Position numbers and translations under genes: made by a program. Of a DNA stretch of 64,000 nt, positions 1 to 11,459 are shown one piece after another. Position 1 is the first letter of the stretch; every line of letters starts with the position of its first letter. Source of the stretch: Pyxicephalus adspersus. Lineage: Eukaryota > Chordata > Amphibia > Anura > Pyxicephalidae. The notes beneath the pieces were generated by a model. The model searched no databases. It was not told the origin of the DNA and saw only the letters and a list, made by a program, of their open reading frames with translations. The DNA lies in contig NC_092860.1 in assembly GCF_032062135.1 (NCBI RefSeq), positions 69,964,342-70,028,341 on the forward strand, written 5' to 3'.

Positions 1-84
1 TTCTCTGCCCTTATGCATTCTGTGGAGCATGATATACCTGGCACCAACTTTACCAGCATTCCTGATGCTTGGTGGTGGGCAGCG
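1..84 (+). CDS. kcnv2: KCNV2-like penultimate coding exon, 3' end (partial)
   Basis: The exon is open in frame 1 from the window edge and encodes 28 residues that include [17 protein letters not shown]. It ends in GCG followed by the donor GTAAGA at 85. The splice falls in phase 0 immediately before the [10 protein letters not shown] filter segment. The true exon start is outside the window. Confidence 0.9.
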
Positions 85-3000
85 GTAAGAATTTTCCTTT
101 CATTATATCCTAATGATTACTATTAATGTTATTATTAAATAACTCAGAGTCTTAACACAAAGCCAGCATAAGTATATGTACTAAAATTTTACTGTGATAG
201 TATGTAGGCATATAGATGTGGTACATGTACCAATAGGGGCATGTCTAAGAAATGTATTTTGTATACCAGTTTCAAATGCTTAATCTTATTTAAAAAACAT
301 TTTTGTGATTTTTAAAGCATAGGACATTTTGTTAAAAAGTATATGTATATTATCATTTGCAAAATTTGTGCTCATTAAGGGGTAAGGATATTAACATACA
401 GAAGGTTGTTCAAAGGAAAAATATTCTCAACATTCATTTATTTAGGTGTACCTAAGTTAGAGAAAACCCAAGTGTAGCAGTATCTCTCAATGGTATTATT
501 CACTAAGATGAAGACAAATTTCAGTACCTGTTGGCAAATTTTATAATTACAGTATGCCATAATTTTGTATCTCTTGGTGGTGCCATGTAAAATGTTGCCA
601 TACTTAGTGCTTATTGTATCAGATTGTGTTGTGTCATTATCTGCTTTCACAGTTAAATTTTTCTCTTTATTGGGGCTGGTTTCTGTGTTTGCATAGTGTC
701 AAGAAATTACAGTTGAGATAGCATTGATTAGAAATCGTTCAACCCAGGAGTAGCTAAAATAACAATGATAAATAATCATTCTATTGCAAAGTATAGCATG
801 CTTTTGTTTCATTGTACAACTCCCATACCCTGAGATAAAAAATATATCAGACCTGAAAGAAAAAATAAAGGAAAGGTTTCATAAAAAAGGAGACATACAA
901 AGATAAAAGAGATTCAACAAAAAAAAAAGAAAAGGGACTGGTTTCTACGCTTGCATAGTGTTAACAGGGCTTCACGTTGGGTATCTTTATTAATTGAGGG
1001 CAGATTGGTATTGATCCCATTCAAACCATACATTTGGTGCTTATCCAAACAATCATTTATTCAGTCAGGAACTCCATCTGCTTAATGTCTTGTATGCACT
1101 TATAAAGGTCTAGCTCTGTAAGGGGGGGGGACGTTGATTTCCAGCACAATGTAATTAGGCACCTAGCCGCAGTTAGTACATGTGCCAATAATTTAACTTG
1201 TATTTTGGAGAAGTACTTTTGTGATCTTTGCTTGATCTGTGTAGGAATTTAAAGCCAAAAAGGTTTGGTTCTAGGTTACCAGCTTTTGGTCCAGGCCTGG
1301 TCCAAGTCAACATATTAGAAGCTCCACATGAGCCCCCATATGCACCAGACCTTATTGTAGGTTTATATCAGCTTCTGGGCTTGCTACCCTGCTACAGAAT
1401 GCTTTAAATGAGTGTTCTGTAGCAACACAAAAAAAGTTGAGGCATCTGCATTAGATTTATATAATCTTTCTAAATCCTCTCTGCTAACCTGCAAAAACTG
1501 TATTTTTTTAAAAGCTGATCTAAAGACTGTGACACCTACTTTACCTACCTACCTATCTGCACACCCTTGCAGAGCACCACCACCTTTCTTCTTTTGCCCA
1601 GCAACAATCTTCCTCCATCTTGATCGGTTGTACTGGGGTGACATACTCCAGCAGATGCAAGCAATGGCAGGAATGTCAGGTTTCAATGATAACCAAAGCT
1701 GACGCTGTGCATACAGAGCTTAGCTTTTTCACATATTCCTGGTGCGATCAGGCAAGTAAGAAGTTGTATTGCAGAAGAGACATTGCCTGTCCCTTTCTGC
1801 AATACCCACCTGCCTGAATCTCTAAAGTTTAAAGTGGGACTTTACTTTCACTGTAAAATATAATTTTCTTTGTCTTGCTTTTCCACAATGGCCTCAATCT
1901 TCCTATACATGTATCAATAAATAGTAATAAAAACATTGAGAATGTTTAGGACTGGCAGGTGACTGCTGGTCAGATAACAGAAATTAGAAACTTTTAGTGC
2001 AGCATTGGGGTAAAACTGATCACATTATAGTCTAAAATAATACAGAGAGCCAAATGCCAGTAGAAGTAGTCAGAAATAATAGGGGTCAAAAATAGATAAA
2101 CAGTGTAAGACAAAAAACTATGAAAGACAGAGCCAGATTGAACAGAGACTAGTAATTCCAGCAATGGCTCACCATGAGGAGCATGACATGAGATTGTCTG
2201 GTCTTTGCCAGAGCTCTTGAAAGCTAAATTGGAGTTAACCTTTCAAGTGTTTCATTTCCCACAGAAAGGCATGCAGTTTTTTTTTTAATACACATGATAA
2301 AATAGGAATTTTACATCTAACCCTTACCTAAAATTCAGGTTCACTAGATGTTTCCTAAAAGCAGATAACCTGTATAAAGGTTTATAGTGCACATTTTTGT
2401 GCAACTAGGTATTGACCCCATATTTTAAGTGAAGAAATACATTAAAACATTACATTATGTTCATGCACTATCAATATATAATAATAATGTTTTGCAAAAC
2501 TGAAGAGATGAGATTGTGTAAAGAGATATCAAATATGTCAAGAAATAAAACAACAAAGCATCAAAAATGTAAATTGTCCATAGGTAACCATTTTACAGAA
2601 GCAAAAATTTAAACTGATAAGGCTCACAGTTAGAGTTAAAAAAGCTTTAAGGAATATAAAAAGTGTTCTAAAAATATAAAAAAAAGGACCACTTTCATCA
2701 TCTGAAAATGACTGCCAAAAGATTTAAAAAACAAAATCAAGTGTGCAAAAATTCAAAAGTCAGAATGCAAAAGAAAACAAAACAAGCAATTTTAAAAAGT
2801 ATATTAATCTCCTGAGGGTTACACTGAGGTCTAGATTTCTGTACCAAAAGTGATCCACTGTTTTTCATGAATTTTTTTTTTAAAATACTTTGCACCTAGG
2901 TTGTTCAAATTCCGCGTAGTTGGGCTCTAGTAGATATTATGAATATAAAAAATGTTTGAAACACACAATCATTTAAAAAAAAAAATTACTTTTAATAAAA

Positions 3001-6000
3001 TTAAAGGAAAAACACAAAAATCAGCTTAAACATGACTACATAAACAAAGCTTGAAGCCATGGCAGGGGGGTCAGGCAGGCGGTGATGTCCAGGTCCAGGC
3101 AGAGATGTCAGAGTCCAAGCAGAGGTCAAAGCAGGCGGAGATGTCAGAGTCCAGGCAGAGGTCAGGGCAGGCGGCAGGCAGAGATGTCGGAGTCCAGGCA
3201 GAGGTCAAAGCAGGCAGCAAATGGTCAAAATTAGGCGAAGATCAGCAAAGGTAAGATAAGACACAGTGTTACACACTAGCCATCCAGGGAATAAGTGGCA
3301 ATTTTTAAAACTTTGATTCTGTATTTATTGGGGTTTGTTTTGAAATATTTTGTATTGATGGGATACGGGAGTTTGTATCCAATCCAATACAAAATAAGAA
3401 TTTGAATTTCCAAGTTATTTACTTTTATTTTATTTATTTTTTTATTTTTTTGTATTGGATTGGATACAGGAGTTTGTATTCAATCCAATACAAAATGAGC
3501 GTTTGAATTTACCAGTTATGTACTTTGTATTAATTTTATATTATTTTGTATTGGATTGGATACGCAAGTTTGAATCCAATCAAATACAAAATATAAATTT
3601 GAATTTCCAAGTTATTTACTTTTATTTTATTTTTTTTTTAATTTTTTGTATTGGATTGGATACGGGAGTTTGTATCCAATCCAATACAAAATGACAGTTT
3701 GAATTTACCAATTACACACTTTGTATTTATTTGAATTATTTTGTATTGGATTGAATACAGGAGTTTGTATTGAATCCAATACAAAATGAATGAATGAGTT
3801 TCTATTTGAATTTCCCGCACACGCGCCGACGTCATCACGCACGCAGGGAGGAGCCATCTGTTTTTTTTTTCTCCGCCGGACGGCTTCTCCCTTCAGAGAT
3901 CATCCGGCGCTGGAACGAGAAGGACGTGGGACAATCAGCGGGACCAGGTAAGAAGCCGGCCGGCATCTTGTGTTCCGCCGGCCGGGCGGCGGAACACAAG
4001 ATGCCGGGCGGCGGAACACAAGATGCCGGCCGGCATCTTACCGGTCCCGCTGGCACCCGACGCTGGAGAGGGAGATCGACGGACGACGCTGGAATACGAA
4101 AACGACGCTGGATGAGCACAGGGGGACCAGGTAAGTATGGATGGGAAAAATCTCGGGGTTAACCATCCTAGCCGTTTTTTTTTGCCCGAACGAAGGTCGG
4201 GCTTAACGGCTAGGTGGTTAATAGCAAAATGAAGTACAAAAATGACTGAGGGTTTGGGACTGGGGACTAAGAGAAGGTAGATTTACTACACACTTTTTTC
4301 AGCTCTGTGTACACAAAAGAAAATGGTCTCTTGCATGTCCAAACTAGAAATAGTGGTTTTTGGCTTTTTCCATTTCGGGAAGACCGAGGTTAACACTATA
4401 AAACAATATTGACAGTTTTTACAGATCAATTCAAATATGTTTCACAAACTCATATATAATAAATCATAAGCAAGGTAAGCCAATTATCACTCCTTAAAGA
4501 TAACAATGTTAATAAATAAATATATAAGAGTTGTTATCATGTGTGTCATATTACCTTCATTACAAAAATAATTGTATAAACATTTAATAAAATTGTAGTT
4601 CTTTTAAAGATCTAAATGTTTTAATTGTAAATGCATCTATAAGCAATTAACATGATTGTTAATACATATAAAACCAAAAAATATACTATTTATTTAGGAC
4701 CTTGTCATTCATACCAAACAATAGAGACAGCAGCCAGAGGTGTCTCCAATGTTCTGACACTCTTTAGCCGTCAGAAAAAAAGCTAGTCCAATCAAGTTGA
4801 TGGTCACAAGAATTTATATTCCATAGTCCACATATGGAGAGAGAAAAGACATCCCCATTAATAAATAATAGGACTAATTCTGCCCCTTTCTGAGTACAAC
4901 AAATGTTTCAAATAAAATCCAAGGGGATTACATCCTTACAGATTGTACAAAAATAGAATTGGACAGAAGTATCCAATTCAATCCTCCTATGGCAATGATC
5001 CAGACTGTGGATGTGTCTCACCTCCACCGCTGTCCTGACCTTTGAAGCCGTGCTGAGCGACAACGTCCCTCGTGGAGGCTAAATACTCCACTCTTCAACA
5101 GAGGAGGCCTGATTACTGGGGGATATAAGAATATATTAGCCCTGTGCTCATCCATTGACTAATGATAGTTTTATTTATATATGGGTCTATACTTTTAATG
5201 TTTGACATAGTTGGCAATTTATTAAATATTTGTCTATATGTGTATTTTACAATATTATTTTTGATGCCTGAAAATTCCTGGTTTTTGTATCCCATTTGTG
5301 TATATATTTTCTATCTGTTGGGATGTGGTAACTCTTATTAAGAAAATAATAAAGCAGAGTTAGTGGCATTTGGAAAGTAAAGTGACTGTGACTAAATGTG
5401 TTACCAATCCTAAAGTCTAAACTGTACCTTGAATACAAAAACATCTGCCTTTGCCTTCTGTGTCCGAATTTAGATGTGTTGTCACTACTGCCAAATGTGC
5501 TGCCTCTTACTTATATCTACCCACCCCCAAAATCCAAGGACTATTGCCCAAATTTTTTTGGCATGGAAAATTAGCTGCCCGAGCCTTGGGTGTCCATATT
5601 TAGGCCCATTGTCACTGCTACCAGACTTTGCTAAATCTTACCCATTTAAATCGGCTTTAACGGTTTTAAAGAACAGTTGCCTGTTCCTTGAGTACTTTAG
5701 TCCTGTTTGTGCTGCCATTGAACTCTGGTGTCCATTCCATTTTTTTTAAACAACTATACCAATTTTATAGAAATATTATGTGCCTGTGTCTTATTTTTCA
5801 GCATTTAAGCTACCCTTAAGACTATGGCAGTAGTGAACGATTTATACCCAATCATACTCTAGAACTGTAGCTGTAATTTGTTTTAGAAAACTGGGAATAC
5901 AGTGATTTTTTAAGCATACTGTTGATTTTAGTATTGCACAATTTTAGCTATTGTGGCTAATTTATTTTTGCAAGGAGCTATTTTATTTAAAAGTTGGCTT

Positions 6001-6462
6001 TATACTCTAAAATTGTTGTTACACTAACCCAAAATTTGCTTGGCAAAACTAATCATTTCGATACTTTATTACATTTTGGATCTAGTTATCCCATTGTATA
6101 CTTTGATATAGTTATTCTAGGAATGTGTACCTTACCCTTTGATTATTTTGGAGATTTAGGTTAAATTATATGATATTGTTGATATTTTTCTTTTTCAGGT
6201 AAGCATTTCCACGGTAGGATATGGAGATACCGTTCCTGAAACACCTCTGGGACGTATTGTAGCGTTCCTTTGCATATCCTTTGGGATTATCCTAAATGGC
6301 ATGCCAATATCCATACTCTACAACAGATTTTCTGACTTCTATGCAAAACTGAAAGCACATGAAACTACCAGTGTTTTAAAACCTGGTACAGAAATCAAGT
6401 TTAAGGAGAGAATTATTCAAAAGATTTCAACATGCTTTGCAACACATCAAAGAATCAATTAG
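1..6462 (+). CDS. kcnv2: KCNV2-like silent voltage-gated K+ channel subunit, 3' part
   Basis: Two exons (1-84 and 6199-6462) join in phase 0 and encode the pore and last transmembrane segment of a Kv channel alpha subunit. The first exon gives the turret and pore helix, ending [10 protein letters not shown]. The second gives the selectivity filter STVGYGD and then the S6 segment with the gate region [20 protein letters not shown] replaces the PVP motif of conducting Kv channels and is characteristic of KCNV2 (Kv8.2), a modifier that does not conduct alone and assembles with Kv2 subunits in the plasma membrane. KCNV2 is known to have an intron splitting the pore at this place. The 5' part lies outside the window. 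The C-tail after S6 is short and diverged, so a KCNV2 paralogue is possible. Confidence 0.9.
85..2803 (+). other. KCNV2-like intron, left part
   Basis: AT-rich intronic sequence with no exon that I can support. It contains a run of eight G at about 1123-1130 and one copy of a small palindromic repeat at 1747-1820. The short open frames here have no recognisable domains. Confidence 0.6.
1747..1820. repeat. Palindromic CAGGCA/TGCCTG repeat, copy 1
   Basis: The left arm ATCAGGCAAGTAAGAAG and a middle TATTGCAGAAGAGACA pair with CTGTCCCTTTCTGCAATA and the right arm CACCTGCCTGAAT. Related sequences occur at 19831-19906 and, in decayed form, at 17343-17436. This looks like a foldback element of under 100 bp. 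Confidence 0.6.
3062..3245 (+). repeat. Tandem repeat of about 36-70 bp, GCAGAGATGTC type
   Basis: Imperfect repeats contain AGATGTCAGAGTCCAAGCAG, AGGCAGAGGTCA and AAAGCAGGCGG. They are confined to this copy of the TTAA element and are missing from the copy at 48550. The array is open in one frame (QAEMSES repeats), which I regard as a by-product of the repeat length. Confidence 0.7.
3351..3786. repeat. Five tandem hairpin units with about 98-bp period
   Basis: Each unit has an inverted repeat, TGTATTGGATTGGATAC then a GGAGTTT loop then GTATCCAATCCAATACA. An AT-rich spacer containing GTTTGAATTTCC or GTTTGAATTTACC follows. Hairpins start near 3351, 3451, 3548, 3647 and 3742. Other copies of this element family in the window carry one such hairpin. 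Confidence 0.8.
4222..6198 (+). other. KCNV2-like intron, right part
   Basis: No exon is supported here. The stretch is AT-rich except for 4980-5110, which has a higher GC content and looks repetitive but is not classified. The acceptor at 6185-6198 closes the intron. Confidence 0.5.
6199..6462 (+). CDS. kcnv2: KCNV2-like final coding exon
   Basis: A pyrimidine-rich acceptor (TTTTTCTTTTTCAG, ending at 6198) precedes 87 codons and a TAG stop at 6460-6462. The exon encodes the filter GYGD, then a loop, then the S6 helix with [15 protein letters not shown] and a cytoplasmic tail ending ATHQRIN. The tail is lysine rich and carries none of the long extensions seen in Kv2 channels. Confidence 0.92.
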   Translation, partial: VSISTVGYGDTVPETPLGRIVAFLCISFGIILNGMPISILYNRFSDFYAKLKAHETTSVLKPGTEIKFKERIIQKISTCFATHQRIN

Positions 6463-8519
6463 AGGTATCTTAAATCTGATCACATCTAATCTCACACACA
6501 TTTACTTACTGGAATCGGTAAACTGGGAACCTACAATACCACCTTATTGGCAACTACTATCATATACACAGATGTATTATGTAATGGCAGGGCTCTAAGA
6601 ACAACCTGTCAAATTACCCATTAGAGTTTCATGTTGTAATTTCAAACTGGATAACTGACAGTTCTCTGTTCAAATGGAGTCAAGGTCAGTTGCTGCCTAC
6701 TGCAATGACGAATCAGTGTAACAAGAGTTAACATACTTTAGGTTTAGGTCGCTGAATATGTAATTGGTGACTGAGAGGAAACTCCAGTTGTTACGTAACA
6801 GAACATGTTGATTTCAGCCTCTGTGTTAACCTTATCTCTCCACACTTAGGCTAGATTCAGACTAAGGGTAATTTACCATGGGCTTTACCACCTCAGCCAC
6901 CTACAGTCCAACACTAGCACCTGGGAGCAGTAACAGACTATCACCACTAGACTTTTTCAGGTGTTTCTAGCAGTGCTAATCCTATTTTTCCTTCTTTTTA
7001 AAATCACTTATAAAAACTGATTGTACAAGCTTTTGTAAGCGTTTGCAAGTGGCCCAATTCAAGGTTATTTAGGTAAAACCACTTGAAAAATCTTGCAAAA
7101 CCAGCTAGCCTAGCCCTACAGAAGCTTCAGCTGATTACAGAGTAAGAAATAAATAAATATCTTAATACAGAAGATGATTTCACTGCTGTGTAAAAAAAGA
7201 ATAGTAATTTAATTTTTAAATTATTAACACATTAAGTATTTGAACATTTTACCAAAAATCTTTGCAAACATAATAGAAAACAAAATAGAAATCTATGACC
7301 ATATTAAAACATATAAAATTAAATTATACTTTTTCTTGCTTTCCAAATTCAAGTGTTCTATCCTCCTAAAGTGGTAAATGTTTGGCACATGGATTTTAAA
7401 AGATGGACAGTGTCCCTTGCATTTAAAGAATGCTTTATTGATATCTACCCAAACCTTGACACATTCTACTCCACATAGACCACCTGACTCCACAATATAT
7501 TCACCAATGATTATAGGCAAATAATGACACCTGAGATGGCACATTAATGTGACAATTTAATAATTGACACAATTTTTAAAGCTTGAGAAACTGAGAGAAA
7601 AAGTTACACATTTTATTATATGTTACCTTACTTTGTGCTCCTCACATTATTCCCGGCAATGTTTTGTTTTCCTTTATATTATCATTGTGTTTGTCTCTGT
7701 TGGTACAAAGACCATAAATGTCTTAGGCTTTCGCATTCTCCTGTAAGATTGATCTATAGATACTTGTTGCTGCAGTTTCCATGCTCTGGAGTTTTATGTC
7801 CATTGCTGAAGACCTTTTTTTTCTGATAAATGGTTTGTCTTCTAAGAATTGATGAAAATAAATATTTAAAAAAATAAATATCAAATGTGTTTTGAACATA
7901 CAAAAATCTTTAAAATTAGCTAACTATATTTTTCCTTATCTCCAATTCACTTCAGATTTTTTAAGCCAAGTGAAATGATATAATATATTGTATACCTTTT
8001 CATTATTAGTTGACTAAGTAGTATTGTAAATTATATCACTGAATGGAAAAACTAAAGGCAGATACTGCAAAAAACTAAACAGATTTTGAATTAGGAATCA
8101 TCATCACTACAATTATCACTTTGTCATAATAATGTGTTCCTCCTATACCAAATTAAAGAGAGAAATCCTTATAGCTGCGTAAATAAATACAAATTCACAC
8201 AAGCCACAGATGATATAAGAAATTCAATCACTATAACATGAAGAATATTGGAAAACTCTCCGAGCCCTGGTGATTTCCTGGAACTAGGTTGTCCAATGTT
8301 TGGTCCGTGCTTCAGAATGCAGTCTGGCAAATTGTTTTACCCAGCCCATAAGCAGTGGCTGTGGCCCTGTGACTGATTAACATGCAGTTGATCACTTAGT
8401 TGCTTCAAGAACTAAATAATGCCAAAAGAGGAAGTACTTCACTATACTTTTCCTCTGCCAGACTTTAGCAAGCAGATCTAAAGGGTCAAACAGGTTGTTT
8501 TGCTAACAGAACTCATAGT
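6463..8519 (+). other. KCNV2-like 3' UTR and intergenic sequence
   Basis: The 3' UTR begins after the TAG at 6462. The best poly(A) signal I see on the plus strand is AATAAA at 7857-7862, with an earlier AATAAATAAATA near 7148. Where the transcript ends cannot be decided from sequence alone. No other coding sequence is supported. Confidence 0.4.
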
Positions 8520-8821
8520 CACCTACCTACCCCAAAACAGTGACCAATGATAGGGATGGACAGGCATGCCAGAAAAAGGATCAGAAGGGTAAGTAAAAGT
8601 TGGTTTTGGTGTGAGATAATATGCACGTTTGTAGTTATATCTATGCTGTTGCGTACCCCTGAATGTTTAGGATGAAAATATATACATAAAAGCACAAGTT
8701 CAGCTGAAATACAAATGTTTCTGCAAACAAGTTGTGTTGCTGTTGATTCAAGATGCACAAGAAGAAGATACTTTAAACAAAAATGAGCTGAACAGTTGAG
8801 TTGCAAGAAAAAAGCCTTTAT

Positions 8822-9260
8822 TGGTCCACTGCCACAAAACAACACACTTACAATATGCCAAACATCATCTAGAGAAGCCTCCAAACCTCTGTAACAAAGT
8901 CCTTTGGAGTAATGAGACCAAAATTGAACTTTGCACTTACATCCAAAAACATAGTTTTTGTAGACGACACAACAAGGCTTATGAGGTACACCATCCTAAT
9001 GTTCTAGAGAGAATATTAGCTACAATGACACATGGAACAGAGGGAAAATTAAGGGAAAGATAAATGCAGAATTTTACTAGAAAATATAAAAAGTGCAGTT
9101 CATGAACGACAACCCAATAATTTACTTGGATGATTTTTGCTAAGAATGGGCAGCATTACCACCTGAGCATATTTAGAGCTTCATCCAGAGCTATTACAAA
9201 AGACTAAATGTTATCATTGATGCTAAAGTGTGCAATACACAGTATTAGGAACTAAGCTTA
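8822..9260 (+). pseudogene. Tc1/mariner transposase relic
   Basis: A plus-strand frame reads LEKPPNLCNKVLWSNETKIE, matching the transposase region around the first catalytic aspartate (usually VLWSDETKIE in Tc1). Here AAT replaces the Asp codon, so the residue is Asn. Homology decays after about 9000, although fragments such as ERQPNN and LELHPELLQK follow. Stops break the frame. The copy cannot be active. Confidence 0.75.
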
Positions 9261-9599
9261 TGCAAATTTTGAACAGAGACCATCTCATAATGTTCCTGAT
9301 AGCAATGTTTTGTTTAATGGCTGTGCTAATTTGTAATGTCTTCTAGTTTAATTTGGATCCCAATAAAAGTAAATTAAATGTGTTTTACCTGATCATTCAT
9401 GTTTTCAATAAAATATGGTATACATTACATATTCAGTCAGGATACATAAACCTATTACCAGAACGGTTTATGAGCTTGGCTGTGCTGAAATGTCTCTTAA
9501 GAAAGGAGTGAAATGACGTTACTGCTTTTTACTTCGTGCACACATTCCCAGGGTGTTAGTGGGTGGACATCTGGTGACTCATCACCCCTCCACCCCTGG

Positions 9600-9760
9600 C
9601 CTACAAATGCATCTGGCTGCTTATCTAACCACATATGTGCTACTTGGCTGCTAATTTATCTTACCAATGCACCTGGCTGCCTTTCTAACTACATCTGGGC
9701 TATTGATGCACCTGGCTGCCTTTCTAACCACGTCAGGACTGCTAATAAGCAAAGGACTAA
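9600..9760 (+). repeat. Short tandem repeat, CACCTGGCTGCCTTTCTAAC units
   Basis: Three to four imperfect units contain GCACCTGGCTGCCTTTCTAA, or the variant with GCATCTGGCTGCTTATCTAA, at a spacing of about 40-60 bp. A small inverted repeat, TCTAATGC to GCATTAGA, follows at about 9803-9831. Confidence 0.55.
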
Positions 9761-9839
9761 ACCCTTTGGTATTCTGCTTTTAAATTCCCACCCGGCCATG
9801 CCCTCTAATGCAGAAACTCCCTGGCATTAGAGTGGGATC

Positions 9840-11450
9840 ATTAGATCGCCGCTGGATTGCTAATATCAGACTATTTAAAAATAAATAAATAAAAACCATG
9901 ACAATTTATTCATAAAAGGAAAACTTACATAATACATTCAAATACCAATATGTGACAATATGACTTTGAGAATGGGACACAGGCAATGAGGGGGGTCAAG
10001 TAGCAGTTTGTAGAGGAAACCAAACATACATTGGTACCAATTATTCGTGGATAAAACAAAAAAATTAACAATGATTACACATACATTGTAAGAAAACAGG
10101 TTGAAAAATTGCTAACCAATAGGGACCACCATTTTCAAACAGGCACAAAAACATGCAGCAACAGATGAAGCGAACAATAATGAAGATTACAAAAAGTCAC
10201 ATCAATGCATACCATACAAGCAAATTTACTTGATTAATCCTAAACCAACAAACCAGTCCAGTTAAAATAGTAATAATGAAAATACATATGTATTTACATG
10301 CAAATCGATAAAGGGGGATACTCCTCCTCACCCTTGCGTATTAGGAGGGTGTCTTGGGAGCCACCTTGCTGTATTATATAATAGTGATCAGAAATGAAAG
10401 AAGAAGAAAGACGTTTGAGGCTCAAGGTTGCTGTTTTTCAAAAAGTAAACGTGTATTGAATGGTTCTTAGACAACAATACAGTACGGTAATACATGAATA
10501 TACAGTATTTAACCTTGTCCTGTTAATCCTTCACAGGACAAGGGTTCAGCATACTAAACATGTAATTTACTCGCAGGGTATCATTAAAAAATTACGTGAA
10601 AATATTTGACCGTATCGCGTTGCACGATAATCTGATGCGTTTCGCTTTGGTGTTCCTCCTCAGGGATAGTTTTTAGCGTACGTAACGGTCTGCATACACA
10701 TATAGAGATGCAAAATGTAAAAATGTACATATCAAAGTCAAAACATAACAGTGTCATACATAATAAATCTCAAAACATTAATACATTAAAAATGTTCATA
10801 GCAGAGATATATTAATTATTGTGTATTTGTATGTCATACACTAGATATATTAATATCCCAATGGGCTTGTAAACATCAACCGTATGTTCATAGTGTAGTA
10901 TATGAATAGGTATATACAGGGTATAGTGTAATATAAAACATAAACGCCAACATTCAAGTATAGTAATGTACATACAGTGTGAGTATAGAAATAACTTTCT
11001 AAAACAGAAAGAGTAGAATAAAACTTACTGTAGTAACTGGCAAATGACTACTAATTATTGTTAAGTGATTAGATGCTAGTTAGTTGATAAAACACAAAGT
11101 TCTGTTTGTGACATCATAGATGTATTGTATGTGTAAGTATATCAGTCTTTTATTCACGTACCTGTCACTTGAAGGGTGACCCAAAAAACATATGAAAATA
11201 GAGAGAGATGTGTGGAGGTATAATCACAGCTGCAGATTTTGTGGTTGGAAGGTTATTTACATGAACCAAAATAGACAATATGTTGCAAGAAGTATTCTCA
11301 TAAGTAGTGGGGGTATATATTAGCATAGAATAGAATATTTTCTAAATAATGGGAGTATATGTTACCATAAAATAAAATACCTTTTGGTAGGGATTAGGGA
11401 ATGTTCATATGTGTTTATGGTAAAAAACCTTTCTTACAAGAAAGGTTTAT
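9840..11450. other. AT-rich stretch including the probable 3' tail of the Penelope-like element
   Basis: No coding sequence is supported. On the minus strand about 10600-10680 reads CCTGAGGAGGAACACC then AAAGCGAAACGCATCAG, a motif type often seen with Penelope-like elements in vertebrates. It lies downstream of the reverse-transcriptase relic at 11460-12950 in that relic's own orientation, so this is probably its 3' region. Confidence 0.4.
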
Positions 11451-11459
11451 AACTAACTG

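Larger units (their letters stand above)
2804..4221 (+). mobile_element. TTAA-flanked non-autonomous DNA transposon, long copy
   Basis: The element runs from TTAATCTCCTGAGGGTTACA to GGCTAGGTGGTTAA, which are imperfect inverted ends abutting TTAA. TTAA target duplication is known for the piggyBac and Kolobok superfamilies; no transposase is present, so I cannot choose between them. In order it holds an AT-rich 5' part shared with the copies at 39782 and 48550, a purine-rich tandem repeat, five GTATTGGATT hairpins, and a CpG-rich block with a GACGTCAT site. It then has two near-consensus splice donors, CAGGTAAGA at 3945 and CAGGTAAGT at 4128. It lies inside the KCNV2-like intron. Confidence 0.8.

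Noticed and set aside
3794..4162. Plus-strand 122-codon frame and its minus-strand shadow
   Set aside because: Falls in the CpG-rich part of a non-autonomous element; palindromic GC-rich repeats open several frames.
8519..8884. Minus-strand 121-codon frame
   Set aside because: Overlaps a Tc1 relic that reads on the plus strand; no domain of its own.
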